Translations under genes and position numbers: made by a program
Source of the DNA: Plasmopara viticola
Taxonomy: Eukaryota; Oomycota; Peronosporomycetes; Peronosporales; Peronosporaceae
Assembly: GCA_001695595.3 (NCBI GenBank)
Contig: MBPM02000277.1
Span: 1-38,666, forward strand
Direction of reading: 5' to 3'
Length of the DNA: 38,666 nucleotides
Shown here: piece after piece, positions 1-9,650 of the stretch
Numbering within the stretch: position 1 is the stretch's first letter
Layout of the letters: each line of letters starts with the position of its first letter
The notes under the pieces: model-generated
What the model was told of the DNA's origin: nothing
Databases searched by the model: none
The model's input: the letters and a program-made list of their open reading frames with translations, nothing else

Positions 1-259
1 GAAGAATAGAATATACTTGCACTCGTGCAGCTATTGTCGAACATCATTTCGACATTCGCTTTCCATTTCATTTTGAGTTATACTGAAAAATAAATGAGGT
101 ACAGCTCACACAATATGTCCAACGAAAGCTGGGCTGCAGTGGAGTGGTTGGCTAAGTCTAATATTGCGGAGCATAACAAATGTCCACCAAAATGTATAAT
201 GCAGGTTTGGTCATTACACAAAAAATGTGAAAAAGGTATCATGAAAAAAAGCATATAAG
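1..259. other. Unique left flank
   Basis: This stretch has no counterpart in the right arm; mirror similarity starts near 260. The only plus-strand frame worth noting is a 54-codon one at 94-258 (ATG 94, stop TAA 256-258), rich in Cys and Lys, which ends just before the duplicated region. I do not recognise it. A minus-strand frame over the same bases has no recognisable domain. Probably host DNA. Confidence 0.4.
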
Positions 260-421
260 AGTATATGATAAACGCACATTTGCACCCAAACCTAACCACT
301 CATCTCATACAACTCATTGCCCCATCTACACACTATTAGAACAATAAATAAATAAAAAATTTAATTTTGACCAAGTCCATCTATGGTATCGATGGGTAGA
401 AAACACTAAAAGCACACAACC

Positions 422-473
422 ACCCAGAGCCTTCAATCGGACCTATCAGACGCTCTGAGAGTATCATTAGTTT
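422..473 (+). repeat. Outer TIR of copy A
   Basis: Reads ACCCAGAGCCTTCAATC... inward and is the reverse complement of 18526-18577 apart from one C/T difference. The same sequence is at 38378-38429 in copy B. Beyond 473 the outer ends carry about 73 nt that the inner TIR lacks. The similarity between the outer ends then resumes as the TGTTATCCTGA...TATAGTATA block around 549-581. Confidence 0.85.
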
Positions 474-595
474 ACTCAAAAGCATCAAGGGTACCCCTGT
501 CAGAAAATTCTAATTTGCATAACCATTCAATAAGTGAACTAAATTAATGTTATCCTGATTATCTTTTATATAGTATAACAAGATAACACAACAAA

Positions 596-777
596 ATGGT
601 TTCACACTCAAGAACTTTATCAGAAGAACAAGGAATCAATAATCGCAGCGAAGAAGGCGCTACTATCAAAAGAACCGAGTAAAATCCTACAGAAGCAAAA
701 GAGTATGATCAAACACATCGAGAAGAGAGGAAACAGAAGTATTTAGCTAAAAAACTAATCACCAAACTACTGACTAA
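596..777 (+). pseudogene. Small basic coiled-coil protein, broken (copy A)
   Basis: This is the homologue of the intact 60-aa gene at 38059-38241. The start context and ATG (596-598) are kept, but one extra base after the second codon shifts the frame and further small indels follow. The product would be a Lys/Arg/Tyr-rich helical peptide with KKRYYxKNREK-type repeats, a pattern common in small proteins of large DNA viruses and mobile elements. Function is unknown. It is the outermost gene, just inside the TIR, with a TATA-like ATATAGTATA stretch upstream. Confidence 0.6.
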
Positions 778-875
778 TATATATTTTTTTTTGCTTACAA
801 ACAATGTTAATCACAATATATACAAAGACATTGTCATCTTGAATTACGTTTTACTTAGTATATATAACCTTTCAA

Positions 876-3800
876 ATGCCAATCTCAAATAATCTAAAGA
901 AGGCTCAAAAGACCGCAGCGACATCTATAAGTTCGCTAAGTCCACAACCTAGATGTTAATTGGAAAATGACAACCTCCAATATGGAGAACGTTGTCAATA
1001 CATTCAAACAAACCAAAGTAAAAAAATTGTGAAGACACTCCGTAAGGTTAAGCTAAACAATGACGCAGCTAGTCTAAAAGCTATCAATAAAACAACAGGT
1101 AAAGTTGAAATGCAAATGAATCGTTTGAGCGTATCCGCAAAGACATTGTGGCTCCAGCCGATAAGAGACTTTTGCTGCATTTTAAAGGTGAGAATGGATC
1201 CGTTTTGAAACATATCATCTACAAGATAGACTAATTAATATTGATAATCTATATATCACTGAAGAGAATCAATATAGTTCTGGAGCCGATGTTGATTTAG
1301 ACATTATTCCAACATCAACAGTTGAAATCGAAAGCACTCTCGATCTGAGAGAAAGAATTTCTTTCGTTATCTAACTAAAGCAAATTACAATTTAAATGAT
1401 TTTCAAGTTTATTATGATGATTGGGAAGAAAATGATAGGAAGAAAATTCATATAAAGAGCAAAGAGAAACACCTTGCTTTCTATTTGCTCTAACTCAAGC
1501 TGGTGTTGATGAAACAATCGTAAAAAGTATCTCACAAACAATGTTCAATTCAGGTGCTACTGTTGATTTCATTCGCAAGACAGCTAATGCATTCAACCTT
1601 TACATCTCAGTGAAACAATACTATCCAAAGATTAATACAGGTAGAGTTGATAACAACATTTCTGTCTACGGAGTTAAAACTGAAAATCTTATACAATTAG
1701 GTTCTGTTGGACAGCATCTATTTGCTATCAAACCAACTAACATTACCAAAGCAGCTCTTGATAATCCTAAATTAGTTGAACAACATCAGCGAGCTGATTT
1801 TATATTAAAAAAGGGAAAATCATCCTTTAAATCCAATCGCATTAAATTACTTGACAGTTATGAGGTAATCAGTTATCTATATCATCATCGTGAAACACTA
1901 TTAGATCCAATTACACAAACCAACGTACCCGAGTTATTAAATAATAACTATCAAAAGATTGAATCTTTAACTGAAGTGGATTTTAATGCAAGTGCTTTCA
2001 AAGCAATTGGCAGAGTAAATTCAAATGGAGAAAACGATGAAATGGCTTTGAATGTTGGTCGCGCTCCTTTTAAACAGATTACTAAAGATGACGAGGGAAA
2101 AGGAAAATGGGTGGAGGTTAATGAATATAATGTTATTTATTTTGATTTTGAAACTCTGGTTGAAAATAATGAACATATTCCTTATTGTGTATCATATTGC
2201 ATCGGTCGTAAGACTGAAAGCAATGCTATTCAATTTAGTAAAACAAAAAGCTTTTATGGAATTGGATGTGAATTAAAGTTTTTAAGTGACTTACCTAGAA
2301 GGAGTCGTAATCTACTTTGGGCTCACAATGCAGGTTTTGACTGTCGATTTATCCTTAGACACTTATCATATCGGAAAAATGATACAAATCTGATTGAATG
2401 TGGAACAAAATTAAAGCAGGCTCATGGATTTTTCTATGGTCGTGAGATTGTTATTAAAGATACTATGAGTTTCATTGCTAGTAAATTAGCAGATATGCCC
2501 GAAATGTTTAAATCATCGTGCAATGATATGGCACTAGAAAAAGAGTGCTTTCCACATAAATTGGTTTGCAAATATAATCACCGACTACTTTGGCCAATGG
2601 ATCTATTAGATTACTATGAGGAAAAAGAAACACTAATAGCTAATGCTACTAAAATCAATGCTTGTGATGATAAATATTTCGATTGTGAAAAGTATGCTAT
2701 TCACTATTGTGAGAGAGATGTTGATGTTCTACGAAACTGTTTTGAGGCGTTTAGAAAAATGTTTATTGATCGATTTAATATTGATGTGTATCGCTTTATG
2801 TCAATGCCTTCATTAGCATATGCTATTCAACATAATGAGGGTTGCTTTGATGATTGTTATGCAATGAATGGAAACGTTCTAGCATTCGTTCGCGATGCAA
2901 TTGTTGGTGGTCGTGTTATGACTCGAGACAACGAGAAACACCATATACAACATAAGCTTGCAGATTTTGATGCTGTATCTCTGTATCCATCAGGACAATC
3001 TGAACTCGATGGATATATTAGAGGAAAACCTAAATGGTTCCAAAATACAATTCCAAATAATGCTGACTACTATATTGCTCGCGTAAAATTTGAGTCAATT
3101 GGTAAGAAACGACACTTTCCATTGTTGAGCTTCTATGAAAATGGAGCTAGAAACTTCACAAATGATATTATTGGTAAGACAATGATTGTTGGTAAACAAG
3201 CGCTTGAAGATATTATTGAATTCCAGGATATTAATTTCAATTATGGAAGGTGTTTATTGGAATGAAGGATTCAATAATCAAATTGTATTGACAATCAAAT
3301 CACTATTTGAGGAGCGACTGAAATTAAAAAAAGAAGGCAATCCACTTCAAAACGGTATCAAATTATTAATGAATTCAGCGTATGGTAAACTAATTCAAAA
3401 GCCAATTGTTAAGCAAAAGGTTTTGGTTAGTGATGAGAAAAGTATTCTTGAATATACTATCAAAAATATTAATAAGATGATCTCTAGAACACCAATTACA
3501 GATGATTTAGCATTGTTTGAAGAGCACAAGGCATTATCAGAACATTTTAGCCCAGCTCATCTAGGAGTACAAGTATTGGATAGTAGTAAACATATTATGA
3601 ATACAGTGATGTGCTTAGCAGAAGATATTGATGCTAAGATATGGTACCAGGACACAGACTCTATGCACATCGATTACGATGCTGTCAGTAGACTTGCAGA
3701 TGCTTTTAGACAAAAGTATAACAAAGAGTTAATTGGTAAGCAAATGGGACAATTTCACGTCGATTTCGATCTTGAAGGATCAGAAGGTAATATCTATGCT

Positions 3801-4061
3801 AAAGAATCTATCTTTCTTGGTAAGAAGAGTTATTTGGATATACTTGCTTGCGATGGTAATGATGTAGAAGGTTTTCAAATCAGATGTAAAGGCATCCCAT
3901 CAAAGCTTCTTAAAAATGATACCTACAAAAAATATTTGGAACTCTATAATGGTGAGGAATTAGAATTTGATTTCAGTGATGTATGTCCAATTAAAATTAA
4001 TAATAAAACTCAACGTGTAACTACAACGTTAAATTTCAAACGAAAATTATCATTCAAATAG
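876..4061 (+). pseudogene. polB: Protein-primed family B DNA polymerase (copy A)
   Basis: This is the replicative polymerase of the element. Exonuclease motifs are visible as FDFE (near 2143), HNAGFD (near 2325) and YCERDVD (near 2706). Polymerase motif A is DFDAVSLYPS (near 2967), motif B is NSAYGK (near 3373) and motif C is YQDTDS (near 3646). The homologous start is ATG 876, after the TATA-like run AGTATATATAACC. The first 660 bp are riddled with indels, including a 16-18 bp loss near 1332 and a short tandem duplication near 1430. From 1541 one frame is open to 3265. A 2-nt deletion near 3230 then shifts it, and the rest is open to 4061. A full product would be about 1060 aa, usual for polinton PolB. 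The gene is followed 6 bp later by the integrase. Confidence 0.93.
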
Positions 4062-4067
4062 TATAAT

Positions 4068-5161
4068 ATGGACTCTCTACTTACTCAGCTCTATTATGAT
4101 CCAAAAACGGGATTCATAGGTGCAACTAAGCTATACCAAAAAGCAAAAGCAATTGATAAAAATATAACGTTAAAACAAGTCAAAGAATGGTATAAGACAC
4201 AAAGAAGCATTCAACAATATTCAAATCAGAAAAAAAAGTATCCCGAATTCAAAATCACAAGCAATAATCCAACGAATGGCAAATGGATCTTGCATTCTGG
4301 AAGAAGCAACCTATATTGATAACGGTTAATATTAACAGCCGAATTGGATACGCAAAATTATTGAAAAACAAACAAGCGGCTACGGTTCAAAAAGCTATCG
4401 ATCAATTCATTACAGAGCATAAAGTGTCAGCATTGATGTCGGATAATGGATCTGAATTCACAAATCAAACGGTCGAAAAGTTTTTTGATAGAAATTCAAT
4501 TACTCATGCTAATTCTATTCCAGGAGATCATACAGTGCTTGGAAAGATAGATCGCTTTATTCGAACGATCAAGGCAAGACTAACAAAGATGCAGGATACT
4601 ATGGGATTTAAGAAGCTTACACAAAAGCTTTTAAATGATGCTATCGCTAACTACAACAATACCACTCATTCATCCATAAATGCTACACCAAATGAAATGG
4701 AAGGGAGGGTTATTTTTGACGAAATTGAACACAACAAACGAGTGGTTAAGCAAGTACAAAAAGGCATTCCAACTGGTTCTTATTGTACGTTATCGCTTGA
4801 ATCCGAAGCCATTTGAAAAAGAAGGTGCGAGATTTTCAAAGGCCGTGTACGAAGTAATTGGATTAGATGGATTAAAGATGCGTATTAAATCAAAGAATAA
4901 CCATGTCCTATACAAACCAATTAATTACTTGAAAATTGTAAAAGCAGAACAATCAGAAGCAGCGATTGAAAATAATCAAATCTGGGAGGTTAGCAAGATT
5001 GTTGATCATAAACACTAAAGAATGGTAAGCACAAGTATCTAGTCAAATGGGTTGGATATGACGACAGCTTCAACACTTGGGAGCCACAAGACAATCTCAG
5101 ATTGGTTAACAAGAACAGAATGTCAACAGTGGAGAAACAATATTGGTCTAAATATAGATGA
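4068..5161 (+). pseudogene. Chromodomain integrase, frameshifted (copy A)
   Basis: Homologue of the intact 364-aa integrase at 33666-34760. Compared with that copy, three single-base changes break it: a lost C near 4272, an extra T near 4783 and a lost A near 5011. The N-terminal domain, the DDE-type catalytic core and the C-terminal chromodomain are all still recognisable in successive frames. It lies 6 bp after PolB and 5 bp before the zinc-finger gene at 5167, so the three are probably co-transcribed. Integration by this copy's product would not be expected. Confidence 0.92.
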
Positions 5162-5166
5162 AGAAG

Positions 5167-5562
5167 ATGTGTAAATACATCACCAAAAAACAAACACAAT
5201 GCACCAGAGAAGCAAAAAAGGGTGATTACTGCACTCAACACCATAACATCATTCAAATACAAATGTATAAGAAGGAACTATCTATTATTCATAAGAAGAA
5301 TAGAATACTCGCTGAGAAAAACAAGGAACTACAAATATATAAACGTCAGATTAACACGATCAACGAATTCGACCTCATCAAGCATCAATTGATTCAAATA
5401 AATCCGTATATGAAATTCAAGTATCTAATTGCTGATAGACGGTACCAATCTCGCTTAGAGGATGTCTTCAATGTTCCGTTTGATGAAATCGAAAAAAAAT
5501 ATAGAAAACTTCTATATGAAAGAAATGACTTATGTCATCCCTACACAAGTAGATACTGGTGA
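5167..5562 (+). CDS. Zinc-finger/coiled-coil small protein (copy A)
   Basis: A 131-aa protein, intact in both copies. The N-terminus has Cys2, Cys12, Cys22 and His25 spaced as a small zinc-binding module with GDYCTQHH, a type common in proteins of large DNA viruses. Residues 27-70 are a Lys/Glu-rich coiled coil. The C-terminal 60 residues look globular. ATG 5167 is chosen because it is shared with the other copy; an in-frame ATG at 5158 exists only here because of a 1-nt change upstream. The gene starts 5 bp after the integrase stop. It ends 11 bp before the convergent W-rich gene. Role unknown; a DNA- or virion-associated factor is possible. Confidence 0.75.
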   Translation: MCKYITKKQTQCTREAKKGDYCTQHHNIIQIQMYKKELSIIHKKNRILAEKNKELQIYKRQINTINEFDLIKHQLIQINPYMKFKYLIADRRYQSRLEDVFNVPFDEIEKKYRKLLYERNDLCHPYTSRYW

Positions 5563-5573
5563 TTTATGACAAT

Positions 5574-6095
5574 CTGAAAGATCCTCCAGTCTTTCGCATT
5601 GAGCGTAGTTTAGCCATCTTAGCTTTCAGGGGATCCTTTTTTTGGCATACCAACACCAGTTAAATTCTTTACCTCACCACGAACAGCGTTTACTAAACCA
5701 GGCTGCCCAGTATAGGCTCCAAGCGCTTGAGCGCCTTGATCAACAACACCAGACACTAATGGTTTAACTACAGGCCAAACATTCTCTTTCAACCAAGGCC
5801 ATGCTTTATCTTTGATCCAACTCCATAGCGACCCTCCACTCATTCCAGAGCCCGTAAGAGCATCTCCATCCATATTTAGCGATGCAGCAATTTCACCTGG
5901 TGAAAACACAATTGATACTCCTTTCCCAGCTTGAGCAGCCTTTTTCCATTTTTTCGCGTTTTCTGGATGAAGGGCTAACTTCTTTGAAGAGCCTTTAACC
6001 TGAGAAGCAGTGAACGATACTTTCAATGTCTTTAGAAACTTCTTTTTTTGAGCATCTGTTAACTCGTCACAACTGACCGAAACGTAAGAGTTCAT
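5574..6095 (-). pseudogene. W-rich small virion-type protein, C-terminus broken (copy A)
   Basis: Homologue of the 177-aa protein at 32731-33264. A 5-nt loss near 5626 shifts the last 20 codons, so the frame stops at 5619 after KKGSPES. The middle has an amphipathic Trp-rich segment (SLWSWIKDKAWPWLKENVW) followed by a Val/Gly/Ala-rich stretch. The motifs LTGSG, MSGGS and LTGVG fit the adenovirus-protease cleavage consensus (M/I/L)xGx-G or (M/I/L)xGG-x. I infer a processed, membrane-active minor virion protein of the adenovirus pVI kind. That comparison is functional only, with no sequence homology shown. Confidence 0.6.
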
Positions 6096-6162
6096 ATTTG
6101 CATAAAATATGTATATTTCAAGAAATAAAAGGAATTTCAAAAAATTAAATAAATGTTCAGCT

Positions 6163-6390
6163 CTACAATGCAAATGTCTTGGGTTTTTTATTTTTAGTGG
6201 AAGCCCTCGAACCTTCAATTCCTGATCCTTTCATCATAGTTTTCTCTTTACTCGAACCGTTAGTACTCTCTTTGATCATTAAATGATTTAGTGTTTTTAG
6301 TAATCTTTCTTGATTAGTATGAGCAGCTGATTTAATTGAGTTACCTCTAAGGTTTGGATATCGCACTTTAATAATTTTCGAATGCATCAT
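6163..6390 (-). CDS. 75-aa basic protein (copy A)
   Basis: Starts MMHSK at 6390 and is strongly basic (Lys/Arg-rich), with no recognised domain. It contains MKGSG, another fit to the adenain-type cleavage consensus, near residue 53. It follows a TATA-like ATATATTAAAG stretch directly upstream. In copy B a 1-nt loss removes its stop and fuses it to the downstream W-rich gene. A small basic virion or DNA-condensing protein is plausible, but this is inference. Confidence 0.5.
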   Translation of the reverse strand: MMHSKIIKVRYPNLRGNSIKSAAHTNQERLLKTLNHLMIKESTNGSSKEKTMMKGSGIEGSRASTKNKKPKTFAL

Positions 6391-6403
6391 ATATTAAAGT
6401 CAA

Positions 6404-6547
6404 TCAAAAAGCTCGCCGAATCAATTTTAATTCTCTTTCCAAACGACGATTATCATTACCTAAACCACGAGCACCTTGAAGTTTATCGAATTCATGTTTT
6501 AGAATGCTTCGACGTCCTTTAACGCCTGCAACACCAAAACCACTCAT
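6404..6547 (-). CDS. 47-aa frame, possible C-terminal part of PX-like protein (copy A)
   Basis: The frame is open from about 6674 down to the stop at 6404, in the -1 phase relative to the end of the PX-like gene. Its first ATG is at 6547 (MSGFG...). It is identical in layout in copy B (32280-32423). It is basic and ends in RRAF. MSGFG fits the adenain cleavage consensus. Either it is a separate small gene, or it is the original C-terminus of the PX-like protein, displaced by a frameshift older than the duplication. Confidence 0.45.
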   Translation of the reverse strand: MSGFGVAGVKGRRSILKHEFDKLQGARGLGNDNRRLERELKLIRRAF

Positions 6548-6648
6548 GGAGTCAATCGAGAGGGCTCTTTGAAATCGTTTTGGATTGACTGACTTTAGTG
6601 TAATATCCTCCGATACAAGACGGTCACCATATTTATCAACAATGTAGT

Positions 6649-7966
6649 TTAGCGCTCCAAGCCAATTAGCATTTTATCAACACGACTCTTTATAGACGGA
6701 CTAATTTCCTTCTGTTTCTTACTCATGATTGCTGCATATTCACCAAGGTAATATGTTTTCTTCCCTATCTTTGGCCCTTCAAGAAATACCTTCTCATCCG
6801 CTAACCAAGGATTGCCATTGTATAATCTGATAAGAATATCTTTCACTTGATTATTGCTATCTGAAATAACCTTTTCATTTGGATCTACTGGTTGAATATT
6901 AGTAATACTGTTAGCGTAGGTACTTGAATCAGGATTTATAAACATAGGTGATTGATTGATTGAGATGTTATTTTGCTTCAAAAATTTGATATACATATCA
7001 AGTGTAGATTCCCATGAGACTTGGCTGTTAGATTTTGCTCGATCACCATCAAAAACTTTCAAGTTTCCGTCCATTAATTTCACTCGATAACCTCCATTTA
7101 CTGGAATATAGCCACCGTGTGGGTTTCTTCCCTTCTTATATGGAATAGGTAATCTAGTACCTTCTGGAAAGGTATTGTTCATCAAAATATCACGAAGTAC
7201 TTCATATGCTCCAGACTCAATGTTGAATCCAAACTGATGTGACGAGCCAATAGCAGTATCTTTTGTCTCAATGTCAATAAGATTCAATAAGTAATCATAC
7301 GTTGCAACCCAATCATATTTATTTAGTGCTTTGTTTGCTAACTTTCCGTTATTTACATTAAATAATTTACCATCCGTCCCAATATATACGTTTTTATCTG
7401 GAGTACCAGAATTTAGAATCGGATTAACTTTTCTTTTGATAATAGTTGGGTTAATGGTGTATTGATCAATTATTTTGTCTCGAGCATTTTTTTGAAAGTT
7501 GAAATCATTTGCTTCAACTTGAGTCCCAAAGTCATATGTACTCTGTGTATCATCAATATCACTCAAGGAGTTTTCCTCATCTCCAATATCAGCTAAATCA
7601 TATTGACTATCCGTTGGTGTCATTACCGTACTGCCTGCATACCTGTTGAAGTCATAGATGGAGCTGATTGTACGCCCTTGAACTCATAGATGGAGCGGCT
7701 TGTATACCCGCTGAAGTCATTGTAGGTGTTGCTTGTACTCCCATCGTTACCATTGACGGAGTTACTTGCGATGCAGTTGAGGCTACTTTCCTTAGCAATT
7801 GTTGAAGCGTCGAAGTATCTATCGTTTGATCCAGATCAGAAGCCCATTGTGTTAGTTTGTATCGATCATTCTTTATGCGTGCTAATTGAAGCTCCGCACT
7901 GTTCTCCTCAGCGAGTTGCTTCAATTTATTTTTTCGATCACGGAGAGATTTAAAATTCGGAAACAT
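6649..7966 (-). pseudogene. PX-like virion protein, frameshifted (copy A)
   Basis: Homologue of the 439-aa protein at 30859-32178. Relative to that copy, a C is lost near 7679 and another near 7628, which separates an N-terminal 104-codon piece (7652-7966) from the rest (6649-7623). The break falls inside the decapeptide repeat. The same place has lost no whole repeat unit. The gene follows a TATA-like CTCTATATAAT motif at 7988-7998 on this strand. It sits between the minor capsid gene and the small basic genes, which suggests a structural role. Confidence 0.7.
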
Positions 7967-7987
7967 TTTGAAGTTCTCTAAGCACAG

Positions 7988-7998
7988 CTCTATATAAT
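7988..7998 (-). promoter_or_regulatory. Putative late promoter motif before PX-like gene
   Basis: Reads ATTATATAGAG on the gene strand, 21 bp before the ATG. Close relatives (TTAATATAGAG) precede the minor capsid gene and the 129-aa gene. It is shared by both copies. Confidence 0.45.
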
Positions 7999-8005
7999 AT
8001 TACAA

Positions 8006-8874
8006 TTATTGTTTTCTGTCACGAATTAATAGCATTATCAACGAGTTGGAGTCTTCAAATTTAACATTATTAGAGTCTTGATCAACGATACTCAGAGTAA
8101 TATTGCTGTATGCTCCATCGTTAATCGAAAGCCACTGATATTCAGGTGGCTGAATTGAGATCAACTGACCAATTGATGTCCCTTGAGGACTAACGAAGTC
8201 AGAATATCAGGCGGTGTGCTAACCCGATTGTTAATGAGATTATAGCGAATTAAATAACTGCTGACTGGATTAACTTTTGGGGAGGTATTGCTCAAAAAGA
8301 CTTGATTTGTTGTTTGAATGCTTGAAGGATATGTTCCAGCTGAAAATCCTATCACATTTGAAAATCCGTTGTTTGAAACAGTGATTCGAGGAGTATTAGT
8401 GGCGGTTGGTAATCCTGTTCCAGTTAATGAATACAAACCAGTCGATGGACGTGAATATCCACTTGGAACAGAGGTTGGTGTTGCTAAGCAAGTAATTTCG
8501 CATGAATAGTACGTTGCATTTTCTCTCATCGCGATATATACAACGTTATTACCTTGAGAATCAATCAAGTATGCACCGATACTAACTAACTGAGACTCGA
8601 TGTAGTTTGATATATCTTCATACGAATAGTATCCATTTGGAAGCGTAATGGAAACCGTTTGATAGGTTGCTGCGGTTGGAACTAAAACGCTAAACGTGTT
8701 GTTGCTATACAAACTCCCGTTAATATTGAATTGCGAATTGTACATTTGCAGGCTCGATAAAGCAATTTCTTGATTTTTGAAATTCACGCTTGATCCAGTA
8801 AAGTTGAATCTAAATGTATTATTCAAGCCATTGGAAACAATGTTATTACGATTAAAAATGATAGTGCTCGTCAT
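8006..8874 (-). pseudogene. Minor capsid (penton, single jelly-roll) protein, broken (copy A)
   Basis: Homologue of the intact 289-aa gene at 29950-30819. The start is ATG 8874 (MTSTIIF). The first 230 codons are open. A 1-nt change near 8192 then shifts the frame and a stop follows at 8161, removing the conserved C-terminal beta strands, which are still legible in another frame down to 8006. Polinton minor capsid proteins form the vertex pentons. The gene lies upstream of the PX-like gene and downstream of the ATPase on the same strand. Confidence 0.82.
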
Positions 8875-8885
8875 AATTGTTTCCA

Positions 8886-8896
8886 CTCTATATTAA
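8886..8896 (-). promoter_or_regulatory. Putative late promoter motif before minor capsid gene
   Basis: Reads TTAATATAGAG on the gene strand, 11 bp before the ATG at 8874. The identical 11-mer precedes the 129-aa gene (14852-14862). Confidence 0.5.
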
Positions 8897-8935
8897 AGCA
8901 AAGCTTTTCGCACCAGTATATTGGAGCAAAGATTT

Positions 8936-9604
8936 TTAATTAAAAACTTCACCTTTAAAGTTCTTCCGAATTTGTTGCTTGACAGAGTCTATAAACAACA
9001 TCTGTCCCTTTTCAGATGTTGCTTGTTTGTAATACCTATAGATATCATCTTCACTTACTCCGGGTAGATTAAAATCTTTCAAAATTAGCTGGAGATCGCG
9101 TTTTGAATTTGCTTTTAGAATAGCTATGTATTCAGAATTCAATCGGATCATTTTATCAGTAGCAAAATAACTATGAGCTATGAAAATTGTTGAAAGTCCT
9201 TTGTGTCTTCCTCGAGTAAAGAAATGACTAAATAAATCTCTCTGAAGCTTCTTATCGTTGGAATAATCATCAATAATAACAAGTTGTAAAGCATTTGGAA
9301 TCTCTTTGATAGCATCAACACTTGGAGGAGCATCTGGATCATAAAACGTTACAAACCCTTGTAGTTTCTCTTTGATGTAATCGTATAACTCTTGATCAGG
9401 GTTGCGAGCTATAATATGTAAGTGACTATAGACGTGTGGAGACTCTTTAAGTATATGGAAAGCTAGATTTGATTTACCAGAGAAGCTTGGGCCTAAAACT
9501 ATCATTCGGAAGAGCTTCTGAATACCAAGCTTTTCATTTACTCCAAACGATTTCTTTTTAAACTCCTTTGGGAGCATCCCACCAAAATCAGGAATTGAAC
9601 TCAT
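8936..9604 (-). CDS. FtsK/HerA-type genome-packaging ATPase (copy A)
   Basis: A 222-aa P-loop ATPase, open in both copies with identical length. Walker A is GPSFSGKS at residues 38-45. Walker B is LVIIDD at about 108-113. A downstream IFIAHS at about 140-145 fits the sensor strand of A32-like packaging ATPases. In polintons and large DNA viruses this enzyme pumps DNA into preformed capsids. ATG 9604 is shared. It is divergent from the fibre gene across a 46-bp AT-rich gap that must hold both promoters. It is one of the few genes undamaged in both copies. Confidence 0.93.
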   Translation of the reverse strand: MSSIPDFGGMLPKEFKKKSFGVNEKLGIQKLFRMIVLGPSFSGKSNLAFHILKESPHVYSHLHIIARNPDQELYDYIKEKLQGFVTFYDPDAPPSVDAIKEIPNALQLVIIDDYSNDKKLQRDLFSHFFTRGRHKGLSTIFIAHSYFATDKMIRLNSEYIAILKANSKRDLQLILKDFNLPGVSEDDIYRYYKQATSEKGQMLFIDSVKQQIRKNFKGEVFN

Positions 9605-9650
9605 CTTGAAAAGCTAAAATCTGTTGGTATATATATAATAGAATAAAAAT
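9605..9650. promoter_or_regulatory. Divergent promoter, ATPase / fibre (copy A)
   Basis: A 46-bp intergenic gap between divergent ATGs, containing GTATATATATAATAG, a TATA-like run usable in either direction. The same sequence is at 29174-29219 in copy B. Confidence 0.55.

Noticed and set aside
78..299. 73-codon minus-strand frame at the left edge
   Set aside because: It crosses the boundary of the duplicated region, has no recognisable domain and is not preserved in the right arm.
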